Below are positions 25,902 to 34,260 of a stretch of 37,704 nucleotides of DNA, in pieces. This DNA is from an uncultured Deferribacteres bacterium (GTDB lineage Bacteria > Zhuqueibacterota > JdFR-76 > DREG01): the NCBI GenBank assembly GCA_913009825.1, contig CAJVYQ010000053.1, positions 1 through 37,704 of the forward strand, written 5' to 3'. Position numbers and translations under genes: made by a program. Numbering within the stretch: position 1 is the stretch's first letter; every line of letters begins with the position of its first letter. The notes under the pieces are model-generated. The model was not told the DNA's origin and searched no databases. It saw only the letters and a list, made by a program, of their open reading frames with translations.

Positions 25902-26573
25902 ATGAAGAAACACGTTCTCGGCATTGCCTTCGATATGGATGGTCTGATTTTCGATACGGAAGGTTTGTACAAGCAGGCATGGCAGAATGCCGCGGCAAAA
26001 TTGGCTTACCCAATCGATGATGAACTGTATGAAAAATTCATTGGTGTGCCCAATGATAAATGTGAACGAATGCTGCTGCAAAAATTTGGCGGCGATTTTC
26101 CTCTGCAGGAATTCAGGCAGGAGTGGAAGCAAAACCACGTTGCAATCCTGGAACGGGACGGCATCACCATAAAACCGGGTTTTGAGCACTTGATGCGGTT
26201 TTTGGCCCAAAAATCCCTCCCGCTTGCTGTGGCAACCTCTTCATTGCGACAGGAGCTGATCTGGAATTTTAGAAATACAAATTATTTAACCTGGTTTTCC
26301 ACTATCGTCACCCGTGAAGACCTTCATCACGGAAAGCCCGATCCGGAAATTTACTTGTTGGTTGCAAAAAAGATGAGCCTGAAGCCGGAAAATTTGCTGG
26401 CTCTTGAGGATTCGAACAACGGCATGAGAGCCGCCATTGCCGCCGGAACCATTGCCGTGATGATTCCGGATCTTTTACCTCCCGAAAATGACATAAAGAA
26501 GGGCGCTTTTGCCATCGTAAATAGTCTGCAGGATGTGATCGATTTGGTGTTTTGGGATGAATCGGAAAAATGA
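25902..26573 (+). CDS. HAD-superfamily sugar phosphatase / beta-phosphoglucomutase-like
   Basis: A 223-aa HAD subfamily IA enzyme with an alpha-helical cap. Motif I is FDMDGLIFDTE (nucleophile Asp 11, acid Asp 13). Motif II is LAVATSS near residue 106. Motif III/IV is HHGKPDPEIYLLVAKKMSL plus LALEDSNNGMRAAIAAG. All catalytic residues are present. The family includes phosphosugar phosphatases and beta-phosphoglucomutases. In this locus it would process a phosphorylated monosaccharide made by the ROK or PfkB kinase. No strong ribosome site is visible. Confidence 0.88.
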   Translation: MKKHVLGIAFDMDGLIFDTEGLYKQAWQNAAAKLAYPIDDELYEKFIGVPNDKCERMLLQKFGGDFPLQEFRQEWKQNHVAILERDGITIKPGFEHLMRFLAQKSLPLAVATSSLRQELIWNFRNTNYLTWFSTIVTREDLHHGKPDPEIYLLVAKKMSLKPENLLALEDSNNGMRAAIAAGTIAVMIPDLLPPENDIKKGAFAIVNSLQDVIDLVFWDESEK

Positions 26574-26575
26574 AA

Positions 26576-26768
26576 GTAACACTTTTATGTTTTGAAATAC
26601 TGCAATTTTCCAGCAGACCGTCATTCCCGAATGCTCTTATCGGCCTGCCTGTTGCAGACAGGGAATCCATTTTCTAAATTGTGTGAATTCCCTGTCTGCA
26701 CAGGCAGGCCGTTTAAATTATGCGGGAATGACAACTTTGCGTGTCGTTTCAAAAAACTAAAACGTTAC
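26576..26768. repeat. MITE-like element, family 3 (GTAAC ends)
   Basis: Left end GTAACACTTTTATGTTTTGAAA (26576) and right end TTTCAAAAAACTAAAACGTTAC (ending 26768) are imperfect inverted repeats. Inside are GTCATTCCCG and CGGGAATGAC, and a nested CCTGTCTGCACAGGCAGG palindrome. About 70 bases near the right end are close to the copy at 36165-36343. It occupies the whole gap between the HAD and SSS genes. Confidence 0.7.
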
Positions 26769-26792
26769 GAATAAAAAAGGAGAACTCAATTC

Positions 26793-28304
26793 TTGGGGTC
26801 CCAATTTTATTTAGCTGATAAGGTTATACTGCTTTTATATTTTTTAGGCGTGATTCTGTTAGGCGTGTATTTTCGGAAAAAAAGCTCCACACCCATGGGG
26901 TTCATGATCGCTGAAGGTTCTCTGCCAAGTTGGGCAGTGGGGTTATCCATGTTGGGTACTTTTGTCAGCAGTATTACCTTCATTGCATATCCCGGCCAGG
27001 CGTACAATTTTAATTGGGATGCTTTCATGTTTTCCGTCACACTGCCTGTTGCCGCATTGATTGCGACCGTCTACTTTGTGCCGCTGTACCGCAGCAAAGT
27101 GAAGGTATCGGCTTACGAATATCTGGAGCAGCGCTTCGGCGGCTGGGCGCGGGTTTACGGCAGTATCAGTTTCATGTTCGGTTCCCTGACCCGGATCGGT
27201 ATGATTTTGTTCCTGGTCTCCCTGGTTTTGCATAGTTTAACCGGCTGGTCTTATGTTACAATCATCATCAGTATGGGAATCGGCGTCACGCTTTACACGG
27301 TAGTTGGCGGCATTGAGGCTGTGATCTGGACGGATGTCATTCAGGTGATTATTTTGATTGGCGGTGCATTGATTGCTACACTCATTCTAATCTTTGATAT
27401 GCCGGACGGACCGGGACAGATTTTTGCTATCGCCGCCCAGCATGATAAATTTTCGCTGGGCAGTTGGCGGTTCGATTTAGTGGCACCAACGGCGTGGGTA
27501 GTAGTATTGTACGGTATTATGGAAAATCTACGGAATTTTGGCGTGGATCAAAATTATGTGCAAAGATACCAAACCACCCATTCCACGAAGGATGCAGTAA
27601 AATCGGTCTGGACGGCCGCTATCGCCTACATTCCCATTTCCGCGCTTTTCCTGTTCATCGGTACCGCGCTGTTTGCTTACTATTCCGTTTATCCAAATCT
27701 GCTGCCGCAGAATCTTCACGGAGAATTGATGGGCGACAAAATTTTTCCCCATTTCATCGTAACGCAATTACCGGTGGGGTTGCGCGGCGTTTTGATTGCC
27801 GCCATTATGGCGGCGGCCATGAGCAGTATCGATTCATCCCTGAATTGTGTATCAACTCTCACGCTGCTCGATTTTTACAAGAAATATTTTCGAAAGGATG
27901 CGGACGATGTGCAAAGTATCAGGATGCTGCGCTGGTATACGGCTATTTGGGGATTTTTAGGCACGCTCACCGGGTTGGCCCTTATCCAGGTTCGAACCGC
28001 GCTGGAAACCGGCTGGCAGCTTGGCGGCATCGCCGGCGGAGGGGTGATCGGCCTGTTTTTGTTAGGCATCATGTTCCGCTGGGTGAAAAGGCGGCATGCG
28101 ATTGTGGCCGTAATCACCAGCGTCATCAGCATCGCCTGGGCTACATTTGCCCGTAATTTGCCGGATGGATGGGCCTGGCTGGAGTGCACCTGGCATACGC
28201 GTATGATTGGTGTCATTGGTACGATCACGCTTTTGGTTGTTGGTATTGTGTTGGGTGCAACCAATTATTTCAACAGGGAAGCCTGGTTTCAGGAGGGGAA
28301 ATAA
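26793..28304 (+). CDS. SSS-family sodium:solute symporter
   Basis: A 503-aa solute:sodium symporter with about 13 helices. Family marks include LSMLGTFVSSITFIAYPGQA (TM2), VSAYEYLEQRFGGWARVYGS, TLYTVVGGIEAVIWTDVIQV and MAAAMSSIDSSLNC, the last near the conserved Na2-site Ser region. It would import a sugar or sugar acid with Na+. SSS proteins include sialic-acid (SiaT-type), glucose/galactose and uronate-type carriers. The start is TTG, with AAGGAG about 11 bases upstream. It is separated from the HAD gene only by a mobile repeat. Confidence 0.92.
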   Translation: MGSQFYLADKVILLLYFLGVILLGVYFRKKSSTPMGFMIAEGSLPSWAVGLSMLGTFVSSITFIAYPGQAYNFNWDAFMFSVTLPVAALIATVYFVPLYRSKVKVSAYEYLEQRFGGWARVYGSISFMFGSLTRIGMILFLVSLVLHSLTGWSYVTIIISMGIGVTLYTVVGGIEAVIWTDVIQVIILIGGALIATLILIFDMPDGPGQIFAIAAQHDKFSLGSWRFDLVAPTAWVVVLYGIMENLRNFGVDQNYVQRYQTTHSTKDAVKSVWTAAIAYIPISALFLFIGTALFAYYSVYPNLLPQNLHGELMGDKIFPHFIVTQLPVGLRGVLIAAIMAAAMSSIDSSLNCVSTLTLLDFYKKYFRKDADDVQSIRMLRWYTAIWGFLGTLTGLALIQVRTALETGWQLGGIAGGGVIGLFLLGIMFRWVKRRHAIVAVITSVISIAWATFARNLPDGWAWLECTWHTRMIGVIGTITLLVVGIVLGATNYFNREAWFQEGK

Positions 28305-28423
28305 TATCAGCGGTTCGGGTAAATTTTACTTGGAATTTTGACGCAAATTTTTATTTTAGAAATAAACAGAATCGGTAGATTCATTAATCGACAGAACAGA
28401 TAGAACCAACCGGATCCAGTCAG

Positions 28424-29455
28424 ATGAATAACAACCAACCGATCAAACCGTATCATCCTTTATCAAAAAACGAATTAGCAGAAACGCTCCGTCGAATTAA
28501 AAATGCCCGGATCGCCGTGATTGGTGACTTTTGTCTGGATGTTTACTGGCTGTTGGATATAAGCGCCGGTGAAATTTCCATCGAAACCGGAAAAAGAACC
28601 CTGCCGATTCGGGAACAACGATATTCGTTGGGCGGCGCCGGCAACGTGGTTGCCAATTTGCATGATTTAGGCGTAGGCGGGATCTTTGCATTTGGTATTG
28701 TGGGAGATGATCCGTTCGGCGACAAAATGTTAAATCTGCTTGCGGAAAAAGCCAATTGTGACAATATGCTGACCGGCGATTCTCCATCCTGGCAAACACT
28801 GACGTACTGCAAGCCGATGTTGAACGGCGAAGAACTGTCCCGGTTGGATGTGGGAAATTTCAACAAACTGTCCGAATCGTTGGCGTCACGATTGATCGAT
28901 AATCTGGAACACGCAGTGGAACGGTATCATGTTGTTATCATCAACGAGCAGGTTGTTAGCGGTATTCACACGGATTATTTGCGCAAGGGTCTGGCAGAAG
29001 TTGTCAAACGATATAAAAAGCCGGTATTTCTTTTGGATGGCAGACATGTTCAGGGCGTTTATCCGGCGTGGTTGAAAATGAACGATCACGAAGCGCTGAA
29101 GATGTGCGGGAAACAAAAACCGGTTACCGAAGAAATTTCCCGGGAAGAAGTTTTGGCGGCAATTGAATTTGTCTATCAAAAACAGGAAGCGCCACTTGTT
29201 GTGACGCGGGGCGGCGAGGGATGTGTGGTGCGCAACGCCGACGGCATCTCTCTGGTACCGGGAATCCGGGTTCGCGGTGAAATTGATACGGTGGGCGCCG
29301 GCGACAGTTTTTTGGCCGGTCTGTCTGCTGCGCTAGCTGTTGGCAAGCAATTGGGAGCGGCGGCGCAGGTGGGCAATTTAGTGTCTGCGGTGACAATCCA
29401 AAAAATCGGTCGAACGGGAACGGCAACGCCGGAGGAGATTTTAGCTCTTCTGTAA
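28424..29455 (+). CDS. PfkB-family carbohydrate kinase (HldE-N/RfaE-like)
   Basis: A 343-aa ribokinase-like kinase. The N-terminus IAVIGDFCLDVYW and the loop YSLGGAGNVVANLHDLGVGG resemble the kinase half of HldE/RfaE. The C-terminal signature DTVGAGDSFLAGL contains the anion hole and catalytic Asp. It lacks the nucleotidyltransferase domain of HldE. In this locus a role in phosphorylating an imported monosaccharide is more likely than heptose synthesis. It ends 32 bases before the MFS gene, suggesting one transcript. Confidence 0.85.
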   Translation: MNNNQPIKPYHPLSKNELAETLRRIKNARIAVIGDFCLDVYWLLDISAGEISIETGKRTLPIREQRYSLGGAGNVVANLHDLGVGGIFAFGIVGDDPFGDKMLNLLAEKANCDNMLTGDSPSWQTLTYCKPMLNGEELSRLDVGNFNKLSESLASRLIDNLEHAVERYHVVIINEQVVSGIHTDYLRKGLAEVVKRYKKPVFLLDGRHVQGVYPAWLKMNDHEALKMCGKQKPVTEEISREEVLAAIEFVYQKQEAPLVVTRGGEGCVVRNADGISLVPGIRVRGEIDTVGAGDSFLAGLSAALAVGKQLGAAAQVGNLVSAVTIQKIGRTGTATPEEILALL

Positions 29456-29487
29456 AAAGCAGTTCATCAATTAAAAAGGAGAATGAG

Positions 29488-31020
29488 ATGGTTGAAAATG
29501 ATCTTCAAAATGCAGCCGCCGCGAAAGGTGGAGAAATGACAAATAAGTGGCTTTTCTGGACTTGCTTCATTGCGCTGATTGCTACCTCCTTCGGCTTCAT
29601 CATCAGGGCTAATATAATCGGAGATTTGGGTGTGTATTTCAACCTGAGTGAGACGCAAAAAGGAGAAATTTTGGGTGTCGGTTTATGGCCCTTTGCCCTG
29701 AGTATTATTCTTTTCAGTCTGGTTATCGACAAGATAGGCTATGGCCGGGCGCTTTTGTTTGCCTTGTTTTGTCATATAACTTCTGCTGTGGTAACCATTT
29801 TCGCCACCGGTTACCAAATGCTTTACTGGGGAACCTTTATTTTGGCGCTGGGCAACGGTACTGTAGAAGCTGTAATCAATCCGGTTGTCGCCACTGTTTT
29901 TTCGAAAAATAAAACAAAATGGTTGAATATTCTGCATGCCGGCTGGCCGGGCGGTATGGTACTGGGCGGTCTGTTGATTCTTATTCTGATGCCAAACCTG
30001 AATTGGCAGTGGAAAGTGGGATTGGTATTTATCCCCACCACCGCTTATGGTTTGATGATGATCCGGGCTAAATTTCCGGTACAAGAACGCGTTAAAGCGG
30101 GGATTTCCTACAAAACCATGCTGCAGGAAGCCGGGATTGTCGGTGCAATTATCGTCATTGTCATCATGACGGCTGAAATCGGCCGTATTTTTGAATGGTC
30201 TTTGATCACAGAAATAATTATTGCCGGTGTGCTCATCATCGGCTATAGCAGTTATGTGCGCACTCTCGGTCATCCCGTTTTCATTTTTCTGCTGCTTATC
30301 ATGCTGCCGTTAGCTACTACCGAATTGGGCACCGATAGCTGGATCACCGAATTGGTGACGCCTGTGATGACTAAAATGGGTTTACAGGCCGGTTGGGTGC
30401 TGGTTTATACCGCCTTTATCATGATGATGCTGCGTTTTTTTGCCGGCCCGTTTATACACAGGCTATCGCCGTTAGGTTTGCTGGCGGTATGCAGCGCCAT
30501 TGCCATTGTCGGCTTGCTGGCGCTGTCCAGGGCGACGGGATTTATGATCTTTATTGCGGCCACAATTTATGCATTGGGCAAAAGCTTTTTCTGGCCAACC
30601 ATGATGGGCGTGGCTGCCGAGCGGTTTCCCAAGGGCGGCGCACTCACACTCAATTCCATCGGCGGTGTCGGCATGCTGAGTGTCGGTGTCATCGGTGCGG
30701 TGTTTTTAGGCAATATTCAGGATAAGCATGTTGATTATGAACTTCTGCTTAAAAATCCGGTATTGTACCAGAAAATTGTGGCGCCGGAGAAAAACAGTGT
30801 TTTCGGAAAATACAAACCCATCGATCAGGAAAAAGTTCAGTCGCTGAACTCCGATGAAAAGACGATGATTAGCGAGATTACCGCTTCTGCCAAGAAAAAT
30901 GCTTTGGCAACAGTGGCCATTTTCCCGGCAATTATGCTGATTTCCTACTTGATCTTAATTTTCTACTTCCGGGCTAAGGGCGGGTATAAGCCGGAGGAAT
31001 TAGTCATTCAGGAGGAATAG
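29488..31020 (+). CDS. MFS transporter
   Basis: A 510-aa major facilitator with 12 predicted helices. ATSFGFIIRANIIGDLGVYF lies in TM1 and VIDKIGYGRALLFA is the TM2-TM3 motif A equivalent. IHRLSPLGLLAV is the corresponding loop in the second half. An extra soluble segment between the last two helices (about residues 410-475) is unusual and lies where other MFS sugar carriers have a short loop. The substrate is unknown; sugar or oligosaccharide uptake fits the locus. AAGGAG is placed correctly before ATG 29488. Confidence 0.85.
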   Translation: MVENDLQNAAAAKGGEMTNKWLFWTCFIALIATSFGFIIRANIIGDLGVYFNLSETQKGEILGVGLWPFALSIILFSLVIDKIGYGRALLFALFCHITSAVVTIFATGYQMLYWGTFILALGNGTVEAVINPVVATVFSKNKTKWLNILHAGWPGGMVLGGLLILILMPNLNWQWKVGLVFIPTTAYGLMMIRAKFPVQERVKAGISYKTMLQEAGIVGAIIVIVIMTAEIGRIFEWSLITEIIIAGVLIIGYSSYVRTLGHPVFIFLLLIMLPLATTELGTDSWITELVTPVMTKMGLQAGWVLVYTAFIMMMLRFFAGPFIHRLSPLGLLAVCSAIAIVGLLALSRATGFMIFIAATIYALGKSFFWPTMMGVAAERFPKGGALTLNSIGGVGMLSVGVIGAVFLGNIQDKHVDYELLLKNPVLYQKIVAPEKNSVFGKYKPIDQEKVQSLNSDEKTMISEITASAKKNALATVAIFPAIMLISYLILIFYFRAKGGYKPEELVIQEE

Positions 31021-31064
31021 GTAAGTCAAAGGTTCAGGACGAAAAAAACTTGGTTTGAAAAGAT

Positions 31065-31313
31065 GTAACTTTTTAATCCTTTGAAAAACTGTGTCTTTTC
31101 ATTATTTAAAGTAGTTTGATTGATGTCATTTCCTGTCTGCACAGGCAGGTGATTCCCCGCTTTTTGTGATGAGGATTCACATACATCTTTGTTTGTAAGT
31201 AGAGATTTCTCTCTTCGCTCCGATAAAAAGCATCGGAACTACGCTCGAAATGACATGTTTCAGCAGATATGTTGATAACTGATCGTCGGTTTTTCAAAAA
31301 ATTAAAATGTTAC
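31065..31313. repeat. MITE-like element, family 3
   Basis: Left end GTAACTTTTTAATCCTTTGAAA (31065) and right end TTTTTCAAAAAATTAAAATGTTAC (ending 31313) are inverted repeats matching those at 26576-26768. The interior contains CCTGTCTGCACAGGCAGG and ATGTCATTTC/GAAATGACAT palindromes. It separates the MFS gene from the oxidoreductase gene in an otherwise compact run. Confidence 0.68.
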
Positions 31314-31343
31314 GAAAAGATATTGAATACGAAGGAGAAAAAA

Positions 31344-32795
31344 ATGGCTGAGTTTTCACGCAGAGAATTCATGAAAACAGTAACGACAACTGCCATCGGC
31401 GCCGGTTTGGTGTCGTGTGCATCGTCATCAAGCTGGATGAAAGCGGTTGGCGCCAATGGAGATGTGCGCATCGGCGTCGTCGGTATCAGGAGCAAAGGAG
31501 CGCACCATATTGAGCAGTTCCGCCAATTACCGGGAGTCCGGGTGGTTGCTCTGTGCGATGTGGATCAGAATATACTGGATCGTGAAGTGCAGAAATTTAA
31601 AGACCGCAAGGAAAAAGTGGAGGCGTACCGGGATGTGCGCAATCTGCTGGACAATAAAGAGATCGATGCGGTGGTGATAGCGACACCAAACCACTGGCAT
31701 TCGCTGATCAGTATCTGGGCCTGTCAGGCGGGGAAGGATGTGTATGTGGAGAAACCGGTTTCCCACAATATTTGGGAAGGCGGCCAATTAGTGAAGGCAG
31801 CCGGAAGATACAATCGCATTGTGCAGGCGGGCACGCAGAATCGTTCCGATACCGGTTTACAGGAGGCAATTCGTTATATTCAGGAAGGGAATCTCGGCAA
31901 AATCGTTCTGGCGCGCGGATTGTGTTATAAAGTAAGGGACAGCATTGGTAAGGTTGACGGCCCGCAGGACCCGCCGGCAACCGTTGATTACAATTTATGG
32001 ACCGGGCCGGCTCCATTGTTGCCGCTGCGTAGAAAAAGGTTGCATTATGATTGGCATTGGGTCTGGCCAACAGGGAATGGCGATATCGGCAACCAGGGTA
32101 TTCATGAAATGGACATTGCCCGCTGGGCGTTGGGTGAGAATGAACTGGCGCCATCCGTAGTGAGCGTGGGCGGCAGGTTCGGCTACGATGACGACGGTCA
32201 AACGCCCAACACGCAATTTGCTTTTTTCAAATACAAAACTGCACCGCTGATTTTTGAAGTACATGGACTGACCCGTACCAAAGATTTGCGGGCACGGGAC
32301 ATCTACCGCGGTATCAGTATCGGCAATGTGATTCATTGCGAGAACGGCTATTTTGCCGGCGGTTGGGCCTACGATAATGACGGCAAAAAGATCAAACAAT
32401 TTGTCCGGGATGGCGGTAAAGATCATGCTGCCAATTTTATCAAAGCGGTGCGCAGCAGGAAACGTTCGGATCTGGGCGCCGATATTCTGGAAGGGCACAT
32501 CTCCAGCGCGCTGTGTCACATGGCTAATATTTCTTACCGGATCGGCAAAAAATCGATGCCGGAAGAGATAGCAGGTGTTATGAAAGACAATGAATATGCC
32601 ATGGAAACGTTCGACCGTTTTCGCAAGCATCTGGCCATCCATGATGTTGATCTGGAAAAAATTAGAGCGATCCTGGGCCCCACACTGTCGATGGATACCG
32701 GCAAACAAAAATTTAAGGGTGTTCATTCCGACTGGGCAAACTATTATATTTCCAGAAATTATCGGAAACCGTTTGTAGTTCCCGGAAAAATCTAA
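31344..32795 (+). CDS. Gfo/Idh/MocA-family oxidoreductase with Tat signal
   Basis: A 483-aa NAD(P)-dependent sugar oxidoreductase. The N-terminus SRREFMKTVTTTAIGAGLVS is a twin-arginine signal, so the folded enzyme is exported with its cofactor. The Rossmann half follows: VRIGVVGIRSKGAHHIEQF (a variant GxGxxG), VVALCDVD, AVVIATPNHWHSLIS and VYVEKPVSHN with the EKP motif. The C-terminal half contains GNGDIGNQGIHEMDIARWAL. Members oxidise or reduce sugars, act in redox-assisted glycoside cleavage (GH109-like), or handle anhydro-sugars. ATG 31344 follows AAGGAG; an open frame starting at 31269 lies in a repeat and is not used. The lipobox-like GLVSC inside the Tat signal suggests possible lipidation. 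Confidence 0.9.
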   Translation: MAEFSRREFMKTVTTTAIGAGLVSCASSSSWMKAVGANGDVRIGVVGIRSKGAHHIEQFRQLPGVRVVALCDVDQNILDREVQKFKDRKEKVEAYRDVRNLLDNKEIDAVVIATPNHWHSLISIWACQAGKDVYVEKPVSHNIWEGGQLVKAAGRYNRIVQAGTQNRSDTGLQEAIRYIQEGNLGKIVLARGLCYKVRDSIGKVDGPQDPPATVDYNLWTGPAPLLPLRRKRLHYDWHWVWPTGNGDIGNQGIHEMDIARWALGENELAPSVVSVGGRFGYDDDGQTPNTQFAFFKYKTAPLIFEVHGLTRTKDLRARDIYRGISIGNVIHCENGYFAGGWAYDNDGKKIKQFVRDGGKDHAANFIKAVRSRKRSDLGADILEGHISSALCHMANISYRIGKKSMPEEIAGVMKDNEYAMETFDRFRKHLAIHDVDLEKIRAILGPTLSMDTGKQKFKGVHSDWANYYISRNYRKPFVVPGKI

Positions 32796-32816
32796 TCATC
32801 GAAAAAGGAGATTAAA

Positions 32817-34085
32817 ATGAAACTCTCAAAAAACAGTTTAATCATCACATTTATTACGATTCTCCTGTTTTTCGGACTGTTGACTTCGTGTGAAAAGAAA
32901 CCATCCTCCCAGGTTAAAAATGACAAAATTATTTCAGCGGAATTCAGGGATGTCAAATCTACCGGCCATGGCAAGCTGGAAATAACCGGACAGGGCGAGG
33001 ATCAGATTTATGTGCTGACGGTTTGGGGAAGCGCTTACGAAATGGGTGCAGCATACGGTACACTGCTTAAAAATGAAATAGGGACGAGTGTACCCGAACT
33101 GATTAAAAAGATGACCGAAAATGCGGGCGTGGGTGTGGAAGTGCTGGATGGGATTTATCAACAGGCCAAACCCTACATCCCCGCCTATTTTCTTGATGAA
33201 ATGCGCGGTATTGCCGATAGCAGCGGCCTGTCGCTGCAGGATGTGATCCGGGCGAATTTGATCGGCGAAGCCAGCGAGTGGCATTGCAGTCTGTTTGGCG
33301 CCTGGGGCAAGGCAACAGCCGCGGACGGCCATCTTTATCAACTACGCAGTCTGGATTATGAAACCGGCGCTAATATTCAAAAGTATCCTGTGGTTGTTGT
33401 TTACGTTCCTGATAAAGGGCATCCCTTTGCCAATATTACCTGGGCCGGAATTGTGGGGTGTATTTCCGGTGTCAGCCGGGAACGTTTGGCTATCAGTGAA
33501 ATCGGCGACGATTACAACAAAGAAGACGATACTTATTCCGGTATTCCTTTCATGTTTTTACTACGCAATGTTTTGCAATTCGATGAAAGTCTGGACGCCG
33601 CTATTCAACGGATCAAAAACGCACCGCGAACCACTTCGCTCATTTACGGCATCGGCGATGGTGAATTTGGCCAGCTACGCGGTTTCCAAACTTCCCACAC
33701 GCTTTGTAATGTATTCTCCCCGGATAATCTGGAGCCGGTGACGGCAACACACAAACGGATCGATGATATTGTTTACTGGGGCATGAGTTGGGACGTGCCC
33801 GATTACGACGGCCCGCTTCATGACAAATTGGTGGAACATTACGGTAACATCAATGCCCAGGTAACCATTAACGATATTGTTACTTCGGTGGGCACCGGCA
33901 ATTTACAAACCGTGGTTTATGATTTAACCGATATGAAAACCTGGATTGCCAACGCCAAAGCCGATGATGAATCGGGTCCTTTGGAGGCTTATAACCGGCA
34001 ATTTGTGGAATTTGACATGGGACAGATATTTGCAAAAGCAAAGGAATTGGCGGGGAAGCAGCAGGAAGCTTCTTCTGCAAAGTAA
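32817..34085 (+). CDS. C45-family (acyltransferase-like) Ntn hydrolase, lipoprotein
   Basis: A 422-aa predicted lipoprotein (signal ending GLLTSC). The core WGSAYEMGAAYGTLLKNEI, then DEMRGIADSSG, leads to EWHCSLFGAWGKATAADGHL and YQLRSLDYE. This is the C45/phospholipase-B-like arrangement, in which a Cys (here in WHCS) becomes the Ntn nucleophile after cleavage of the preceding segment. Families include isopenicillin-N acyltransferase-like amidases. It could remove an N- or O-acyl group from a substrate in the periplasm, but that is inference. It starts 21 bases after the oxidoreductase stop, with AAGGAG, so the two are co-transcribed. Confidence 0.78.
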   Translation: MKLSKNSLIITFITILLFFGLLTSCEKKPSSQVKNDKIISAEFRDVKSTGHGKLEITGQGEDQIYVLTVWGSAYEMGAAYGTLLKNEIGTSVPELIKKMTENAGVGVEVLDGIYQQAKPYIPAYFLDEMRGIADSSGLSLQDVIRANLIGEASEWHCSLFGAWGKATAADGHLYQLRSLDYETGANIQKYPVVVVYVPDKGHPFANITWAGIVGCISGVSRERLAISEIGDDYNKEDDTYSGIPFMFLLRNVLQFDESLDAAIQRIKNAPRTTSLIYGIGDGEFGQLRGFQTSHTLCNVFSPDNLEPVTATHKRIDDIVYWGMSWDVPDYDGPLHDKLVEHYGNINAQVTINDIVTSVGTGNLQTVVYDLTDMKTWIANAKADDESGPLEAYNRQFVEFDMGQIFAKAKELAGKQQEASSAK

Positions 34086-34088
34086 ACC

Positions 34089-34127
34089 CTTAAACCTTCC
34101 AGGTTTTGAAAACCTGGAAGGTTTAAG
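34089..34127. terminator. perfect palindrome after the C45 gene
   Basis: CTTAAACCTTCCAGGTTTT and its complement meet around a single G, giving a stem of up to 19 bp four bases after the stop codon. It could act as a terminator. The same palindrome style (AAACCTTCCAGGTTTT) is a dispersed repeat in other FCB-group genomes, so it may be a REP-like unit. Confidence 0.5.
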
Positions 34128-34132
34128 TTCTC

Positions 34133-34237
34133 ACCTTAATTGAGCGATTCTGCACTTCAGACGATCACCAATCGAGTGAAATGTCATTCAGCCTGTTCGC
34201 AGCAGGCTGAATGACAGAAGAATCGCTCAGTTTAGGT
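34133..34237. repeat. MITE-like element, family 1
   Basis: Left end ACCTTAATTGAGCGATTCT (34134) and right end AGAATCGCTCAGTTTAGGT (ending 34237) are inverted repeats. The interior palindrome TGTCATTCAGCCTG-TTCG-CAGCAGGCTGAATGACA makes nearly the whole element self-complementary. There is no ORF. The AGE epimerase starts 24 bases after its right end. Confidence 0.75.
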
Positions 34238-34260
34238 CTCATAAAAATATTGAGGCGTTT

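Noticed and set aside
28424-29455. Calling the PfkB kinase hldE/rfaE
   Set aside because: It has the kinase-half style only. No nucleotidyltransferase domain and no LPS-core genes are nearby.
29683-30273. Antisense frame of 196 codons inside the MFS gene
   Set aside because: The MFS gene on the + strand is well supported, and the antisense translation has no recognisable domain.
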